From Nemophila menziesii (Eukaryota; Streptophyta; Magnoliopsida; Boraginales; Hydrophyllaceae), in contig JARWIR010000023.1 of assembly GCA_029959085.1 (NCBI GenBank), positions 9,003,860-9,067,859 on the forward strand: a stretch of 64,000 bases of DNA, written 5' to 3'. Positions within the stretch are counted from its first letter, which is position 1. Each line of letters starts with the position of its first letter. The notes beneath the pieces are model-generated. The model was not told where the DNA came from and made no database searches. It worked only from the letters and a program-made list of their open reading frames with translations. The position numbers and the translations under genes were made by a program. This document shows positions 35,656 through 48,016 of this stretch, in pieces.

Positions 35656-37240
35656 TGATGTCTCCCTAAATGTTCTAATTTTATGTCCTTGGGAGACATC
35701 ATTTTTGGTGTTTATTTGACTATTTAGATAGACTTTTGGTCTTAAAATGCAATAAATCAATTTTTCTCTTTTAATTCTAGTATTTTTGATTTATTAAACT
35801 TTTGCGCGTAATATGGTTTGTTTTGAGTTATAAGTTGTAGGTTTTAAATACTAGCTAGGAGAGGAAGCCAAGAATAAAGTCAAAGATTGTGTAATGAAGT
35901 CAAAGCAAGAAGAAATATCCCGAAAGAATTGATTATTTTAAGCTGCAAATCTGGAAAATTGTCAAAGATTGCTGATTCAGGGCCATCTAAGAGTGGATTT
36001 AGCCTCTGACTTGTGAAGAGAAAACGTGCCCCATTGAGTTACGAAACTTTAGAAACTGAAATGAGGTCAATCCGAGTTGAAACGAGTCAGTTAGAGCTGT
36101 TTTAGTGGAGGTGGCTCAGCAATTACGGGATTTGAGCTTAATTAGTGGACTTGGGCTTTTCTAAAATGCACTTAAACCTAAGTAAAAGCCCTAGCCCGAA
36201 TTTAGCACTATAAATATGTCTTTAGACCTCATTATTCAGCACCTCTTATTTTATTATTCAATTAAAATCATCCTTACAAGAGAGTGTCCAGAGAGAACGT
36301 CAGAAGCAAGGAAAGGGAGAAACCTAAGAGCTGGAGAAAGTCATCTTCTCCAAATCACAGCAAAGCCCAATTCCTAATTAGGTTCTATCTTTTATTTCTG
36401 TAATTGAAGAACATGATTTCTTTCCGTTTTAATTTAGTGTTTCGCATTAGTATGAGCTAATTCAATTAAGTGCTTGAGAACGCATAATGGGTTAATCTCA
36501 ATTTGATTTTGTTTCATGTGTTTGAATATGGGATAATTTTTTATTTAAATAAAATTGGGTAAATTGTATTTTTCTTTAATTTTCTTTTATTTACTTTTAT
36601 TGAATTCGCGACTCAATATTAGGATTTAGTATCTAGGCTATTCCAATTAGCGGCAATTGGATCACCTTAACGGGGGGTCTGGGTACAGAACTAATTAACG
36701 AATATAGGTTAGAAATTATTTGACTCTGACGAGCTTAATTAAACCTATGGCCAATTGGGTAGAATAGACTTAATTACTTAAAAGTGGACTATAATCACCC
36801 TGACGGGGTTTGTAGCACTTGAGAGTACCTCCTTAGTCCACCCTGATTGGGGTAAGGAGAATTCCGAATCCCGACCAATACATATTTACCGATTTGCCCC
36901 TTAAACATGACATGAAATGAATGATAATTAGGTGAAACCCTTGCGCCTCTCAAGTACTGCCTTTCCCATCTTGCGTAAACACTTTATTTTCTTGCGTCTA
37001 GTTAATTACTTGCAATAATTTAGTATTTTAATTTATTGTCTTAGCATTAGAAAACCAAACTAACAATTCTAAAAATCATTTACTTGTTTTTATGTGCAAT
37101 TAACTACTATTTGATAAGCATTAGAGTCAACCATTCCGTCCCTGAGAACGAATCTTTTTAATCACTTATATTACTTGGGACAACCGTACACTTGCGGTTG
37201 TGGTTCTCTTATCCTTATTGCATTTATTTTAGAACACACA
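35656..37240 (+). mobile_element. LTR-B, 5' LTR (copy 1)
   Basis: Starts TGATGTCTCCC and ends AACACACA; the end is supported by LTR-D, which ends identically next to its primer site. About 1585 bp. It contains the 46-bp inverted-repeat module (35656-35701, 11-bp perfect arms), TATAAATA at 36209-36216, and the CACC-TGA-CGGGG motifs near 36663, 36796 and 36839. A primer site follows, so this is a 5' LTR. The matching 3' LTR is not in the window. Confidence 0.8.
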
Positions 37241-37257
37241 AAGGACCACCAAGTTTT

Positions 37258-37275
37258 TGGCGCCACGACCGGGGA
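37258..37275 (+). promoter_or_regulatory. Primer binding site, LTR-B (tRNA-Asp type)
   Basis: TGGCGCCACGACCGGGGA compared with the tRNA-Asp complement TGGCGCCGTTGCCGGGGA: both ends match and the middle differs at three or four positions. It lies 17 bp after the LTR end. Confidence 0.75.
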
Positions 37276-37403
37276 CGGTAGTGTGTGACCCCGGTGTTTA
37301 TCCTTTAGTGTTTAATTGCATTTTTATTTTTAGTTTTACGCTTGTGTTTATTATTTTTTTACAGGTGCTTTATTCAGTTAATGATCAAGAAATTTATTTA
37401 TAG

Positions 37404-38591
37404 ATGTATAGAGGACAATACCCAAATCTCGGTCCATTTGACTATTGGGAAGACTCTTCGGGACAACAACAATGGGGTATTAATTCTTACCAACAACCTT
37501 ATCAATACCCGCAAGAGTAAGGATGGAACAATCAATGGATCGGGAATAATCAACAACAAACACCATATCACTATCAACAAGAGCATAATTGGAATAACCA
37601 GTGGGTTGAAAACATTCAACAGTATCCACCTCATCACTATCAACAAGAGACACTACAAGAGAAAGTCAATCGCCTATGGGAGGAAGTCAAGGCAGGAGAG
37701 CCATGGCGTAAGGCAAGAGAAGAGGAACACAAATCCAACTGTGCATTCATACAACAGATGATAGATGAAATGGCTGCCAAAGACAACTCTCTTAACTTAG
37801 CTGAAAGTGGTAGTACGTCTTATGAAGATCCCACTCCCTCGAGGGATGGAATAGATCAACCGGAAGAAGTTTTTGAGGAGGAGGTGTTGAAAGAAGGTGA
37901 GAATCTTGTTAGCATGGTGAAAGAAGGGGTAGCAACAAAAATCCTAGAAATTGAAACAGAGATTACTATTCATAAGGTGTATGCACATGACCAAGATATA
38001 GAACGCAAACAAGAAGAGGTGGTGATCGAGGTTGTAGAAAATCCAAAGAAAGAATATAATGAGGTAGTAGTGGAAGATTGGGTTGAAAGCGAAGATGAAT
38101 ATGAAATGGTAGAGGGGTCAATTGAAGAAATAAAGGTTCACAATAAAATAGAAGTTGAATCTCCGCCACAACAAGTTTACCCATACCGACTACGAATCTT
38201 GAATAAAAATAAAGCCGAAGAATCACCTCCACTACCACAAAGGATCAATATGTGCTATACAAGCAAGGTGCCACACCGCGAGAGAAAAGCGGAAAAGAGG
38301 AGAACCTACCCACCATATTTTATAGATGAATATGAGATTGAAACGAGGAATTAAAATAAGCTTATACCGTTGAGAACGGTTATCTACTCTAATGTGGTGG
38401 AAAATGAGTTTCGTCGTGAAAGTAAGAAGGCGAAACGAAGTACTTACCCACCTCCTTTTAGAGATCGATTGAATAATATTCTAAGGAGGAAGGTTCTAAA
38501 GATTTCACATCAAGGAAGAGTCGAGTTTAAGTGGAGGAACACCACAAGGGCCTCATTACCATCTTCATGGAAGGTAACGCATCGAACTTAA
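37404..38591 (+). pseudogene. LTR-B element ORF: QNY-rich, acidic, basic protein
   Basis: One frame of about 396 codons from ATG 37404, interrupted by TAA at 37518 (codon 39) and 38352. It begins MYRGQYPNLGPFDYWEDSSG, followed by a Gln/Asn/Tyr/Trp-rich segment (residues ~20-85: QQQW, NNQW, QQYPPHHYQQE). Then a charged helix-like part, a long acidic Glu/Val segment (~120-270), and a basic C-terminus in which a KxxKRSTYPPxF motif occurs twice (KAEKRRTYPPYF and KAKRSTYPPPF). It lies where gag would be, after the primer site, but shows no gag, zinc-knuckle, PR or RT motifs. The element is presumably non-autonomous. Function unknown. Confidence 0.6.
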
Positions 38592-39306
38592 AGACGTAAT
38601 AAACAAAAGTGCTTCTTGGGAGACAACCCATGTTTTAAATTGCTTTCATGTCTTTTAAATTTTTAGTGTAAATTAGAGTAATGGTTATTGATTTAGTGTT
38701 TATTTGTAAGAAATGAGAAAGGTTGGTGTTTTTGATGATTACAGGAGTGAAGATCATGAGTTTGGGGTAGTTAGAACGAAAAAAAGGAAGTAACTTAAGA
38801 AGATCATAACTTGATGCTCGGAAGTCGGAATGAACCTTTTCTTGAGCCTAAACCGAATAACTTTTCGAGCTCTATCCAATGGTGAAGTCAAAAAGTTTTG
38901 ATACGTAGCCCAAATTTTATTGTTAGTGCGTCACGTTTGACGCACGTTGCTACGTCTGAGATTGCGCCAGCGACACGCGACCGGCATGCCAGTCAGATCA
39001 CCAGCTAGCCGGTCAGATCACCGGCTAGCCGGTCAATGACGAAGGATGTTCTGACTAGTGCGTCATGTTTGACGCAAGGTGGCTTGTGTCTGAGGTAAAA
39101 AAAGTATTTCGAATTTTTTATTTTTTCGCCGAGACCGCGACTGGCATGCCGGTCAGCTGCTGTGATAGGTGATTTCAAGGGTTAAAACCCTATATTTTTA
39201 GTTTCTTTCTCATGTTAGCCTCCACTGACGAATCCTTGCCTCCAACTACTCCGAAAATCATCATCAAAATACCAAAATACCACGAATCCTTCTCTCTAAA
39301 CATCAT
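38592..39306 (+). other. LTR-B element 3' internal, hairpins and repeats
   Basis: Non-coding. A conserved block at about 38596-38645 (AAACAAAAGTGCTTCTTGGG, then AGACAACCC) matches 52823-52868 after the LTR-A integrase. Two perfect hairpins: GTGCGTCA/TGACGCAC at 38926-38945 and TGCGTCA/TGACGCA at 39059-39076. A tandem GATCACCGGCTAGCCGGTCA repeat lies at about 38996-39040. It is interrupted by LTR-A at 39307. Confidence 0.65.
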
Positions 39307-40771
39307 TGATGTCTCCTCATTTGTGATAAGAAAATATACTCATGAGACATCATTTTAGGCTTATTTATTAGTTTATAGGTTGATTTTAGCTTAATTTAGT
39401 GCACTTTCCTATTTTGAGTCTTGATTTGTAGAATTATTATTTTTAGAGCATATTGGGTTTAATTGTTTATTTAGTGTGAAGCTTTAAAGATAATTATGGA
39501 GATTAATTAGAGTCCAAGTCCAAGACTACAACTTATGGAAAGATATTTGCATGGAAATTGGAGATAAGGAAACAATTGCTAAAAAGATGGAAAAGGAAAA
39601 GCTGCGTAAATCTGGGATTCTGCACACACGTCTAAAGATTGGTGTTTTTACCTAAGAAATAGGCCGATTTTGGAGATTTCCTTCAAAAGGGTCAAGATAA
39701 TTCCGTTGCGATTCTTTTGGTGTCTTATGGAGCAAAATCCGACCAATAACGAAGAAGATACACTCAAAACAGCACAACAGTGTTTATCTTACGAATTTGA
39801 GTTGGGCTAGGAGTCCATTACTTAACTTATCTCTAAAGAAACGAATTAGGTCAACCTCTACACTATAAATACAGCCTCTTAACACTCTTAAATCATCCTT
39901 GGTGAAACCTTAAACCAAGAGGAAGCTTAGAACACAAGAGAGAAGTCTGGAAGGAGCTGTTCATCAACAATGTCTTCTTCTACCTTTAATTTTGTAATTT
40001 CTTTCTTTTCTTGCATGAACTAAATTTCTTTAGCTTAAGTTTTAGCATATATGTATGAACCCTAGTTTTGATTGACATCTATCGAATTTGGGAATTTAAT
40101 GTTTTAAATAGAATTATAGTTTTTATTCTCTGTTTATGTGTTTGGATTTATATTCTGTGTTCTTGTGGACTGCAGCCATTAGAATTACCATCTAGTAGTT
40201 AGGATACCATTGACAACGGTGTTTAATTACATGTGTAGCACATAACGTTTAGTTTTAGGTTTGATCTGACAACCCAACCTAGCTAGATAATCACTATGGT
40301 TTAGTCTTTGTGACTATTTACCAATTACAGGAAAAGTTTGCTTAGGAAGCCTTATTGACACAGGTAAATCCTATTTGAAACTACCGATAGCATATTGGGA
40401 CCGATTAGGGAAATACTACATAATTCACCCTTACATGTTTAGAACGACAAAACTAGTGGGGATTACATGCTAATAAGTTAAGCTATCTTCTCATATTACT
40501 TCTCTTTCATATTTATTTTTCTGTCTTTTAATTCTTAGTTTTAATTTAGTAAATTAGAAAATCAAACAAAAATCTATTTATCTTTACCTTTATTTGCGTT
40601 TAGTTGTTCTAGCTTTAATTATTTGCACTTGCTATTTGCATAAGATTCCTCTAACCTCGGTAGTCTCTGCGGAACGAATCTTTATCTAAAACTTGCATAC
40701 GATCTGTATACTTGCAGAACCGTGTAGTTTTAGGGTGTTTTTGCACTTTATTTATATCTTATTTTATCACA
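39307..40771 (+). mobile_element. LTR-A, 5' LTR (tandem copy 1)
   Basis: TGATGTCTCC ... TATCACA, 1465 bp, identical in length to the copies at 46531 and 55730. It contains the 46-bp inverted-repeat module (39307-39352; 9-bp perfect arms) and TATAAAT at 39864-39870. It sits inside the internal DNA of the LTR-B element, so it is a nested insertion. No target duplication can be checked because the right flank is not visible. Confidence 0.85.
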
Positions 40772-40792
40772 TCCTAGGCCCCACCAAGTTTT

Positions 40793-40810
40793 TGGCGCCG
40801 CTACCGGGGA
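40793..40810 (+). promoter_or_regulatory. Primer binding site, LTR-A (copy 1)
   Basis: TGGCGCCGCTACCGGGGA: two mismatches to the tRNA-Asp complement, 21 bp after the LTR end. It is preceded by CCACCAAGTTT, as in LTR-B. Confidence 0.8.
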
Positions 40811-40914
40811 CTACATCGTTAGTCCTTGTGCATATATCTTGTGCTTTTATTTTTAGTTAGTTCTATTTTACGCTTTTTAGTTTTTAGTTTTTGTTTTTTC
40901 AGATTTAGTTACAG

Positions 40915-41511
40915 ATGGAGAACCCAAGGAGACTTGAGCTAACCATCGAGTTCAGAGTGGAGCCACGAGGAATTCGAGCTCCAGACATCCAAGCCGCTAA
41001 ATTTAAACCTGATCCTGGGATGCTAGCTCAGTTTTCATCTCATGGATTATTCAGCGGAGATGCACATCAAGATCCGATCCGATATATTCAGAAATTCATG
41101 CAGATCTGTGATGCTTATATCGTAAGAGGAGTTACTAGGGAGCAAGTATATTACCTGATGTTCCAGTTCTTCTTGACCGGATGTGCAAGCGATTGGTACG
41201 ATGCCCAATACCCTCACATTATTCCAGATTGGGACAAGCTTCAAGCAAGATTCCTAGAACGTTTCTATCTGGTTAGTAGACGTTTAAAAGATATGTTGGA
41301 GCTTGAACAATTTATGCAGAAAGAGGAAGAGAGTTTGGGTGAAGCATGGTTACGATTTACAGAGAAGAAAGCATGGTTCTCTTATCCTTATTGCATTTAT
41401 TTTAGAAGACAAAAAGGACCACCACTCACCCTAAATAACATATATTTCAACATATCAAGTCATAGCCAACAGAAAGTTCGAACCCAGGAGAAGATTATAA
41501 AGCACCTAGAG
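40915..41511 (+). pseudogene. Athila gag 5' fragment (tandem copy 1)
   Basis: First 199 codons of gag, identical to those at 48139 (MENPRRLELTIEFRVEPRG; DPIRYIQKFMQICDAY; EEESLGEAWLRF). It includes the LTR-B-derived insert at 41374-41424. It is truncated by the 7.2-kb duplication junction; the 17 codons after LEHT come from LTR-C internal DNA and are not gag. Confidence 0.9.
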
Positions 41512-41516
41512 CATAC

Positions 41517-42879
41517 ACTTATCATGCCAAATCAAACACAAATAATATCAATCTTAAAATTAACTTCATAATGCTAGAAGGTTACACTTGTACTTATATC
41601 AATATGATGGCTATAGGGTGTTCATTGATCCTCACTCGCTTTGAATGCTCCACTTAGTATACTCCCTATTAGCTGAATTATAAACTCACTATGCACCTAA
41701 GAATCATGAGGACTTTATGGTTTTAGCGTAGGCTTAAGGACAGTGGTGGTATGTATATTTGGTAAATTTGAAGTGAGCTTTTGGCTCTCTCCTGACTTAC
41801 CTTCAACAACTGTCCACAAGCTTGAGTTTACACTTGAATAATGTTCTCACTCAACCCATTTGATGAACTAATTTAGCATCCCTAAGTTAACCCAATATAG
41901 ACTAAGATGATTTCAGAAAGTTTCCACTTTGCCGGGTAAGTTATTCTTTCTTTTTCAAATTCTTTTTTTTTGTACAGTAGCTAACCAGGTTCCTGGTTTG
42001 TGATGATCGGGTTCCTGGTCCTTATTGTATTGAATTCTTTTTTTTTTAAATCTCGGCAAAGGGTTACAAATAATAATATCATTTGAAATTGTGTCTTAAT
42101 GTAAACACATATAGTTCCCTCCCCATATAATTTCCTAAATATGGATCCACCACCCCAAACTCAAGTTTGAGACAGGTCTAAGGATCGTGATTGAAGTGCG
42201 GGTCATTTGGAAAGGCCTAATAAACTAAGGGGATATGGTATTATATCGTGGCGACAAAAGAAAAGGCTTTAAGGCTCAAAATTGGGCTAAGAAGGTTTAA
42301 ATTAATACAAGGGATAAAAGGCTAAAAAGGTCTCAAATGGCTTAACAAAGAACTGCCCCTATCATTTTTCTAGTTACATAGCTCGCCTCTAGTTCATACC
42401 TAATTGGGTTCTCTACTAATTTGTATCTCACGTTCCACAAACCGAACATTTTCCTTAAGTACAAGTTTACTTCTTTTGCATTGTTCATTAATTATTCCTA
42501 TCAATTAACTATGTTTGCATGCAATGAAAGTGTGTTTTATACTAAATCCTAAAGTCCACTATTTACTATCATAGATTCATCAAAAGTATGCTTAATGGGT
42601 ACATTTAAGATCTTCAACCGCGACCCTTATTAATTTATTGAAAGCAATTAAAACACAGAACACGTAAAAATGGGATGAGGCAACGAACCCCACTCCAAAC
42701 TAAAAAATGAGTCGTGTCCCCACGACTCGAAAAGACTAAAAGTAACTAAACTAATATACACTAAATGATAAAGAGTTAGAAAACGTATCTCAACCAGCAC
42801 TTGGCTGGTTACCAATGTTGCGTCCAGGTTGGGCATCTTTTGTGAGGATTGAGTAAATGACATGTTGCATATTGCTCAC
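41517..42879 (-). mobile_element. LTR-C element 3' internal region, antisense, copy 3
   Basis: Part of the second tandem copy, equal to 34288-35655. The GAGTCGTG hairpin is at 42709-42728. No genes. Confidence 0.7.
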
Positions 42880-44464
42880 TGATGTCTCCCTAAATGTTCT
42901 AATTTTATGTCCTTGGGAGACATCATTTTTGGTGTTTATTTGACTATTTAGATAGACTTTTGGTCTTAAAATGCAATAAATCAATTTTCCTCTTTTAATT
43001 CTAGTATTTTTGATTTATTAAACTTTTGCGCGTAATATGGTTTGTTTTGAGTTAAAAGTTGTAGGTTTTAAATACTAGCTAGGAGAGGAAGCCAAGAATA
43101 AAGTCAAAGATTGTGTAATGAAGTCAAAGCAAGAAGAAATATCCCGAAAGAATTGATTATTTTAAGCTGCAAATCTGGAAAATTGTCAAAGATTGCTGAT
43201 TCAGGGCCATCTAAGAGTGGATTTAGCCTCTGACTTGTGAAGAGAAAACGTGCCCCATTGAGTTACGAAACTTTAGAAACTGAAATGAGGTCAATCCGAG
43301 TTGAAACGAGTCAGTTAGAGCTGTTTTAGTGGAGGTGGCTCAGCAATTACGGGATTTGAGCTTAATTAGTGGACTTGGGCTTTTCTAAAATGCACTTAAA
43401 CCTAAGTAAAAGCCCTAGCCCGAATTTAGCACTATAAATATGTCTTTAGACCTCATTATTCAGCACCTCTTATTTTATTATTCAATTAAAATCATCCTTA
43501 CAAGAGAGTGTCCAGAGAGAACGTCAGAAGCAAGGAAAGGGAGAAACCTAAGAGCTGGAGAAAGTCATCTTCTCCAAATCACAGCAAAGCCCAATTCCTA
43601 ATTAGGTTCTATCTTTTATTTCTGTAATTGAAGAACATGATTTCTTTCCGTTTTAATTTAGTGTTTCGCATTAGTATGAGCTAATTCAATTAAGTGCTTG
43701 AGAACGCATAATGGGTTAATCTCAATTTGATTTTGTTTCATGTGTTTGAATATGGGATAATTTTTTATTTAAATAAAATTGGGTAAATTGTATTTTTCTT
43801 TAATTTTCTTTTATTTACTTTTATTGAATTCGCGACTCAATATTAGGATTTAGTATCTAGGCTATTCCAATTAGCGGCAATTGGATCACCTTAACGGGGG
43901 GTCTGGGTACAGAACTAATTAACGAATATAGGTTAGAAATTATTTGACTCTGACGAGCTTAATTAAACCTATGGCCAATTGGGTAGAATAGACTTAATTA
44001 CTTAAAAGTGGACTATAATCACCCTGACGGGGTTTGTAGCACTTGAGAGTACCTCCTTAGTCCACCCTGATTGGGGTAAGGAGAATTCCGAATCCCGACC
44101 AATACATATTTACCGATTTGCCCCTTAAACATGACATGAAATGAATGATAATTAGGTGAAACCCTTGCGCCTCTCAAGTACTGCCTTTCCCATCTTGCGT
44201 AAACACTTTATTTTCTTGCGTCTAGTTAATTACTTGCAATAATTTAGTATTTTAATTTATTGTCTTAGCATTAGAAAACCAAACTAACAATTCTAAAAAT
44301 CATTTACTTGTTTTTATGTGCAATTAACTACTATTTGATAAGCATTAGAGTCAACCATTCCGTCCCTGAGAACGAATCTTTTTAATCACTTATATTACTT
44401 GGGACAACCGTACACTTGCGGTTGTGGTTCTCTTATCCTTATTGCATTTATTTTAGAACACACA
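42880..44464 (+). mobile_element. LTR-B, 5' LTR (copy 2)
   Basis: Tandem copy of 35656-37240; TATAAATA at 43433-43440. The base preceding the LTR differs (CTCAC here, ATCAA in copy 1). The primer site follows at 44482-44499. Confidence 0.8.
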
Positions 44465-44481
44465 AAGGACCACCAAGTTTT

Positions 44482-44499
44482 TGGCGCCACGACCGGGGA
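44482..44499 (+). promoter_or_regulatory. Primer binding site, LTR-B (copy 2)
   Basis: Identical to 37258-37275. Confidence 0.75.
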
Positions 44500-44627
44500 C
44501 GGTAGTGTGTGACCCCGGTGTTTATCCTTTAGTGTTTAATTGCATTTTTATTTTTAGTTTTACGCTTGTGTTTATTATTTTTTTACAGGTGCTTTATTCA
44601 GTTAATGATCAAGAAATTTATTTATAG

Positions 44628-45815
44628 ATGTATAGAGGACAATACCCAAATCTCGGTCCATTTGACTATTGGGAAGACTCTTCAGGACAACAACAATGGG
44701 GTATTAATTCTTACCAACAACCTTATCAATACCCGCAAGAGTAAGGATGGAACAATCAATGGATCGGGAATAATCAACAACAAACACCATATCACTATCA
44801 ACAAGAGCATAATTGGAATAACCAGTGGGTTGAAAACATTCAACAGTATCCACCTCATCACTATCAACAAGAGACACTACAAGAGAAAGTCAATCGCCTA
44901 TGGGAGGAAGTCAAGGCAGGAGAGCCATGGCGTAAGGCAAGAGAAGAGGAACACAAATCCAACTGTGCATTCATACAACAGATGATAGATGAAATGGCTG
45001 CCAAAGACAACTCTCTTAACTTAGCTGAAAGTGGTAGTACGTCTTATGAAGATCCCACTCCCTCGAGGGATGGAATAGATCAACCGGAAGAAGTTTTTGA
45101 GGAGGAGGTGTTGAAAGAAGGTGAGAATCTTGTTAGCATGGTGAAAGAAGGGGTAGCAACAAAAATCCTAGAAATTGAAACAGAGATTACTATTCATAAG
45201 GTGTATGCACATGACCAAGATATAGAACGCAAATAAGAAGAGGTGGTGATCGAGGTTGTAGAAAATCCAAAGAAAGAATATAATGAGGTAGTAGTGGAAG
45301 ATTGGGTTGAAAGCGAAGATGAATATGAAATGGTAGAGGGGTCAATTGAAGAAATAAAGGTTCACAATAAAATAGAAGTTGAATCTCCGCCACAACAAGT
45401 TTACCCATACCGACTACGAATCTTGAATAAAAATAAAGCCGAAGAATCACCTCCACTACCACAAAGGATCAATATGTGCTATACAAGCAAGGTGCCACAC
45501 CGCGAGAGAAAAGCGGAAAAGAGGAGCACCTACCCACCATATTTTATAGATGAATATGAGATTGAAACGAGGAATTAAAATAAGCTTATACCGTTGAGAA
45601 CGGTTATCTACTCTAATGTGGTGGAAAATGAGTTTCGTCGTGAAAGTAAGAAGGCGAAACGAAGTACTTACCCACCTCCTTTTAGAGATCGATTGAATAA
45701 TATTCTAAGGAGGAAGGTTCTAAAGATTTCACATCAAGGAAGAGTCGAGTTTAAGTGGAGGAACACCACAAGGGCCTCATTACCATCTTCATGGAAGGTA
45801 ACGCATCGAACTTAA
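44628..45815 (+). pseudogene. LTR-B element QNY-rich ORF (copy 2)
   Basis: Same 396-codon frame as 37404-38591, with the two shared stops (44742, 45576) and one further nonsense codon at 45234 (CAA to TAA) that copy 1 does not have. One missense change near 45525 (AGA to AGC) makes the motif KRSTYPPYF, closer to its internal repeat. Confidence 0.6.
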
Positions 45816-46530
45816 AGACGTAATAAACAAAAGTGCTTCTTGGGAGACAACCCATGTTTTAAATTGCTTTCATGTCTTTTAAATTTTTAGTGTAAATTAG
45901 AGTAATGGTTATTGATTTAGTGTTTATTTGTAAGAAATGAGAAAGGTTGGTGTTTTTGATGATTACAGGAGTGAAGATCATGAGTTTGGGGTAGTTAGAA
46001 CGAAAAAAAGGAAGTAACTTAAGAAGATCATAACTTGATGCTCGGAAGTCGGAATGAACTTTTTCTTGAGCCTAAACCGAATAACTTTTCGAGCTCTATC
46101 CAATGGTGAAGTCAAAAAGTTTTGATACGTAGCCCAAATTTTATTGTTAGTGCGTCACGTTTGACGCACGTTGCTACGTCTGAGATTGCGCCAGCGACAC
46201 GCGACCGGCATGCCAGTCAGATCACCAGCTAGCCGGTCAGATCACCGGCTAGCCGGTCAATGACGAAGGATGTTCTGACTAGTGCGTCATGTTTGACGCA
46301 AGGTGGCTTGTGTCTGAGGTAAAAAAAGTATTTCGAATTTTTTATTTTTTCGCCGAGACCGCGACTGGCATGCCGGTCAGCTGCTGTGATAGGTGATTTC
46401 AAGGGTTAAAACCCTATATTTTTAGTTTCTTTCTCATGTTAGCCTCCACTGACGAATCCTTGCCTCCAACTACTCCGAAAATCATCATCAAAATACCAAA
46501 ATACCACGAATCCTTCTCTCTAAACATCAT
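45816..46530 (+). other. LTR-B element 3' internal (copy 2)
   Basis: Copy of 38592-39306 with the same conserved block and hairpins (46150-46169 and 46283-46300). No gene. Confidence 0.65.
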
Positions 46531-47995
46531 TGATGTCTCCTCATTTGTGATAAGAAAATATACTCATGAGACATCATTTTAGGCTTATTTATTAGTTTAT
46601 AGGTTGATTTTAGCTTAATTTAGTGCACTTTCCTATTTTGAGTCTTGATTTGTAGAATTATTATTTTTAGAGCATATTGGGTTTAATTGTTTATTTAGTG
46701 TGAAGTTTTAAAGATAATTATGGAGATTAATTAGAGTCCAAGTCCAAGACTACAACTTATGGAAAGATATTTGCATGGAAATTGGAGATAAGGAAACAAT
46801 TGCTAAAAAGATGGAAAAGGAAAAGCTGCGTAAATCTGGGATTCTGCACACACGTCTAAAGATTGGTGTTTTTACCTAAGAAATAGGCCGATTTTGGAGA
46901 TTTCCTTCTAAAGGGTCAAGATAATTCCGTTGCGATTCTTTTGGTGTCTTATGGAGCAAAATCCGACCAATAACGAAGAAGATACACTCAAAACAGCACA
47001 ACAGTGTTTATCTTACGAATTTGAGTTGGGCTAGGAGTCCATTACTTAACTTATCTCTAAAGAAACGAATTAGGTCAACCTCTACACTATAAATACAGCC
47101 TCTTAACACTCTTAAATCATCCTTGGTGAAACCTTAAACCAAGAGGAAGCTTAGAACACAAGAGAGAAGTCTGGAAGGAGCTGTTCATCAACAATGTCTT
47201 CTTCTACCTTTAATTTTGCAATTTCTTTCTTTTCTTGCATGAACTAAATTTCTTTAGCTTAAGTTTTAGCATATATGTATGAACCCTAGTTTTGATTGAC
47301 ATCTATCGAATTTGGGAATTTAATGTTTTAAATAGAATTATAGTTTTTATTCTCTGTTTATGTGTTTGGATTTATATTCTGTGTTCTTGTGGACTGCAGC
47401 CATTAGAATTACCATCTAGTAGTTAGGATACCATTGACAACAGTGTTTAATTACATGTGTAGCACATAACGTTTAGTTTTAGGTTTGATCTGACAACCCA
47501 ACCTAGCTAGATAATCACTATGGTTTAGTCTTTGTGACTATTTACCAATTACAGGAAAAGTTTGCTTTGGAAGCCTTATTGACACAGGTAAATCCTATTT
47601 GAAACTACCGATAGCATATTGGGACCGATTAGGGAAATACTACATAATTCACCCTTACATGTTTAGAACGGCAAAACTAGTGGGGATTATATGCTAATAA
47701 GTTAAGCTATCTTCTCATATTACTTCTCTTTCATATTTATTTTTCTGTCTTTTAATTCTCAGTTTTAATTTAGTAAATTAGAAAATCAAACAAAAATTTA
47801 TTTATCTTTACCTTTATTTGCGTTTAGTTGTTCTAGCTTTAATTATTTGCACTTGCTATTTGCATAAGATTCCTCTAACCTCGGTAGTCTCTGCGGAACG
47901 AATCTTTATCTAAAACTTGCATACGATCTGTATACTTGCAGAACCGTGTAGTTTTAGGGTGTTTTTGCACTTTATTTATATCTTATTTTATCACA
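46531..47995 (+). mobile_element. LTR-A, 5' LTR of the full Athila element
   Basis: 1465 bp, with the inverted-repeat module at 46531-46576 and TATAAAT at 47088-47094. It pairs with the LTR at 55730-57194, from which it differs at scattered sites (e.g. the CTTCTAAAGGGTCAAG / CTTCTCATGGGTCAAT region). The LTR pair is therefore older than the tandem duplication. Confidence 0.9.
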
Positions 47996-48016
47996 CCCTA
48001 GGCCCCACCAAGTTTT

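Noticed and set aside
37398..37646. Hydrophobic 82-codon open frame on the minus strand
   Set aside because: It is the antisense of the Gln/Asn-rich ORF (Gln and Asn codons read as Leu/Ile/Val on the opposite strand), not a membrane protein gene.
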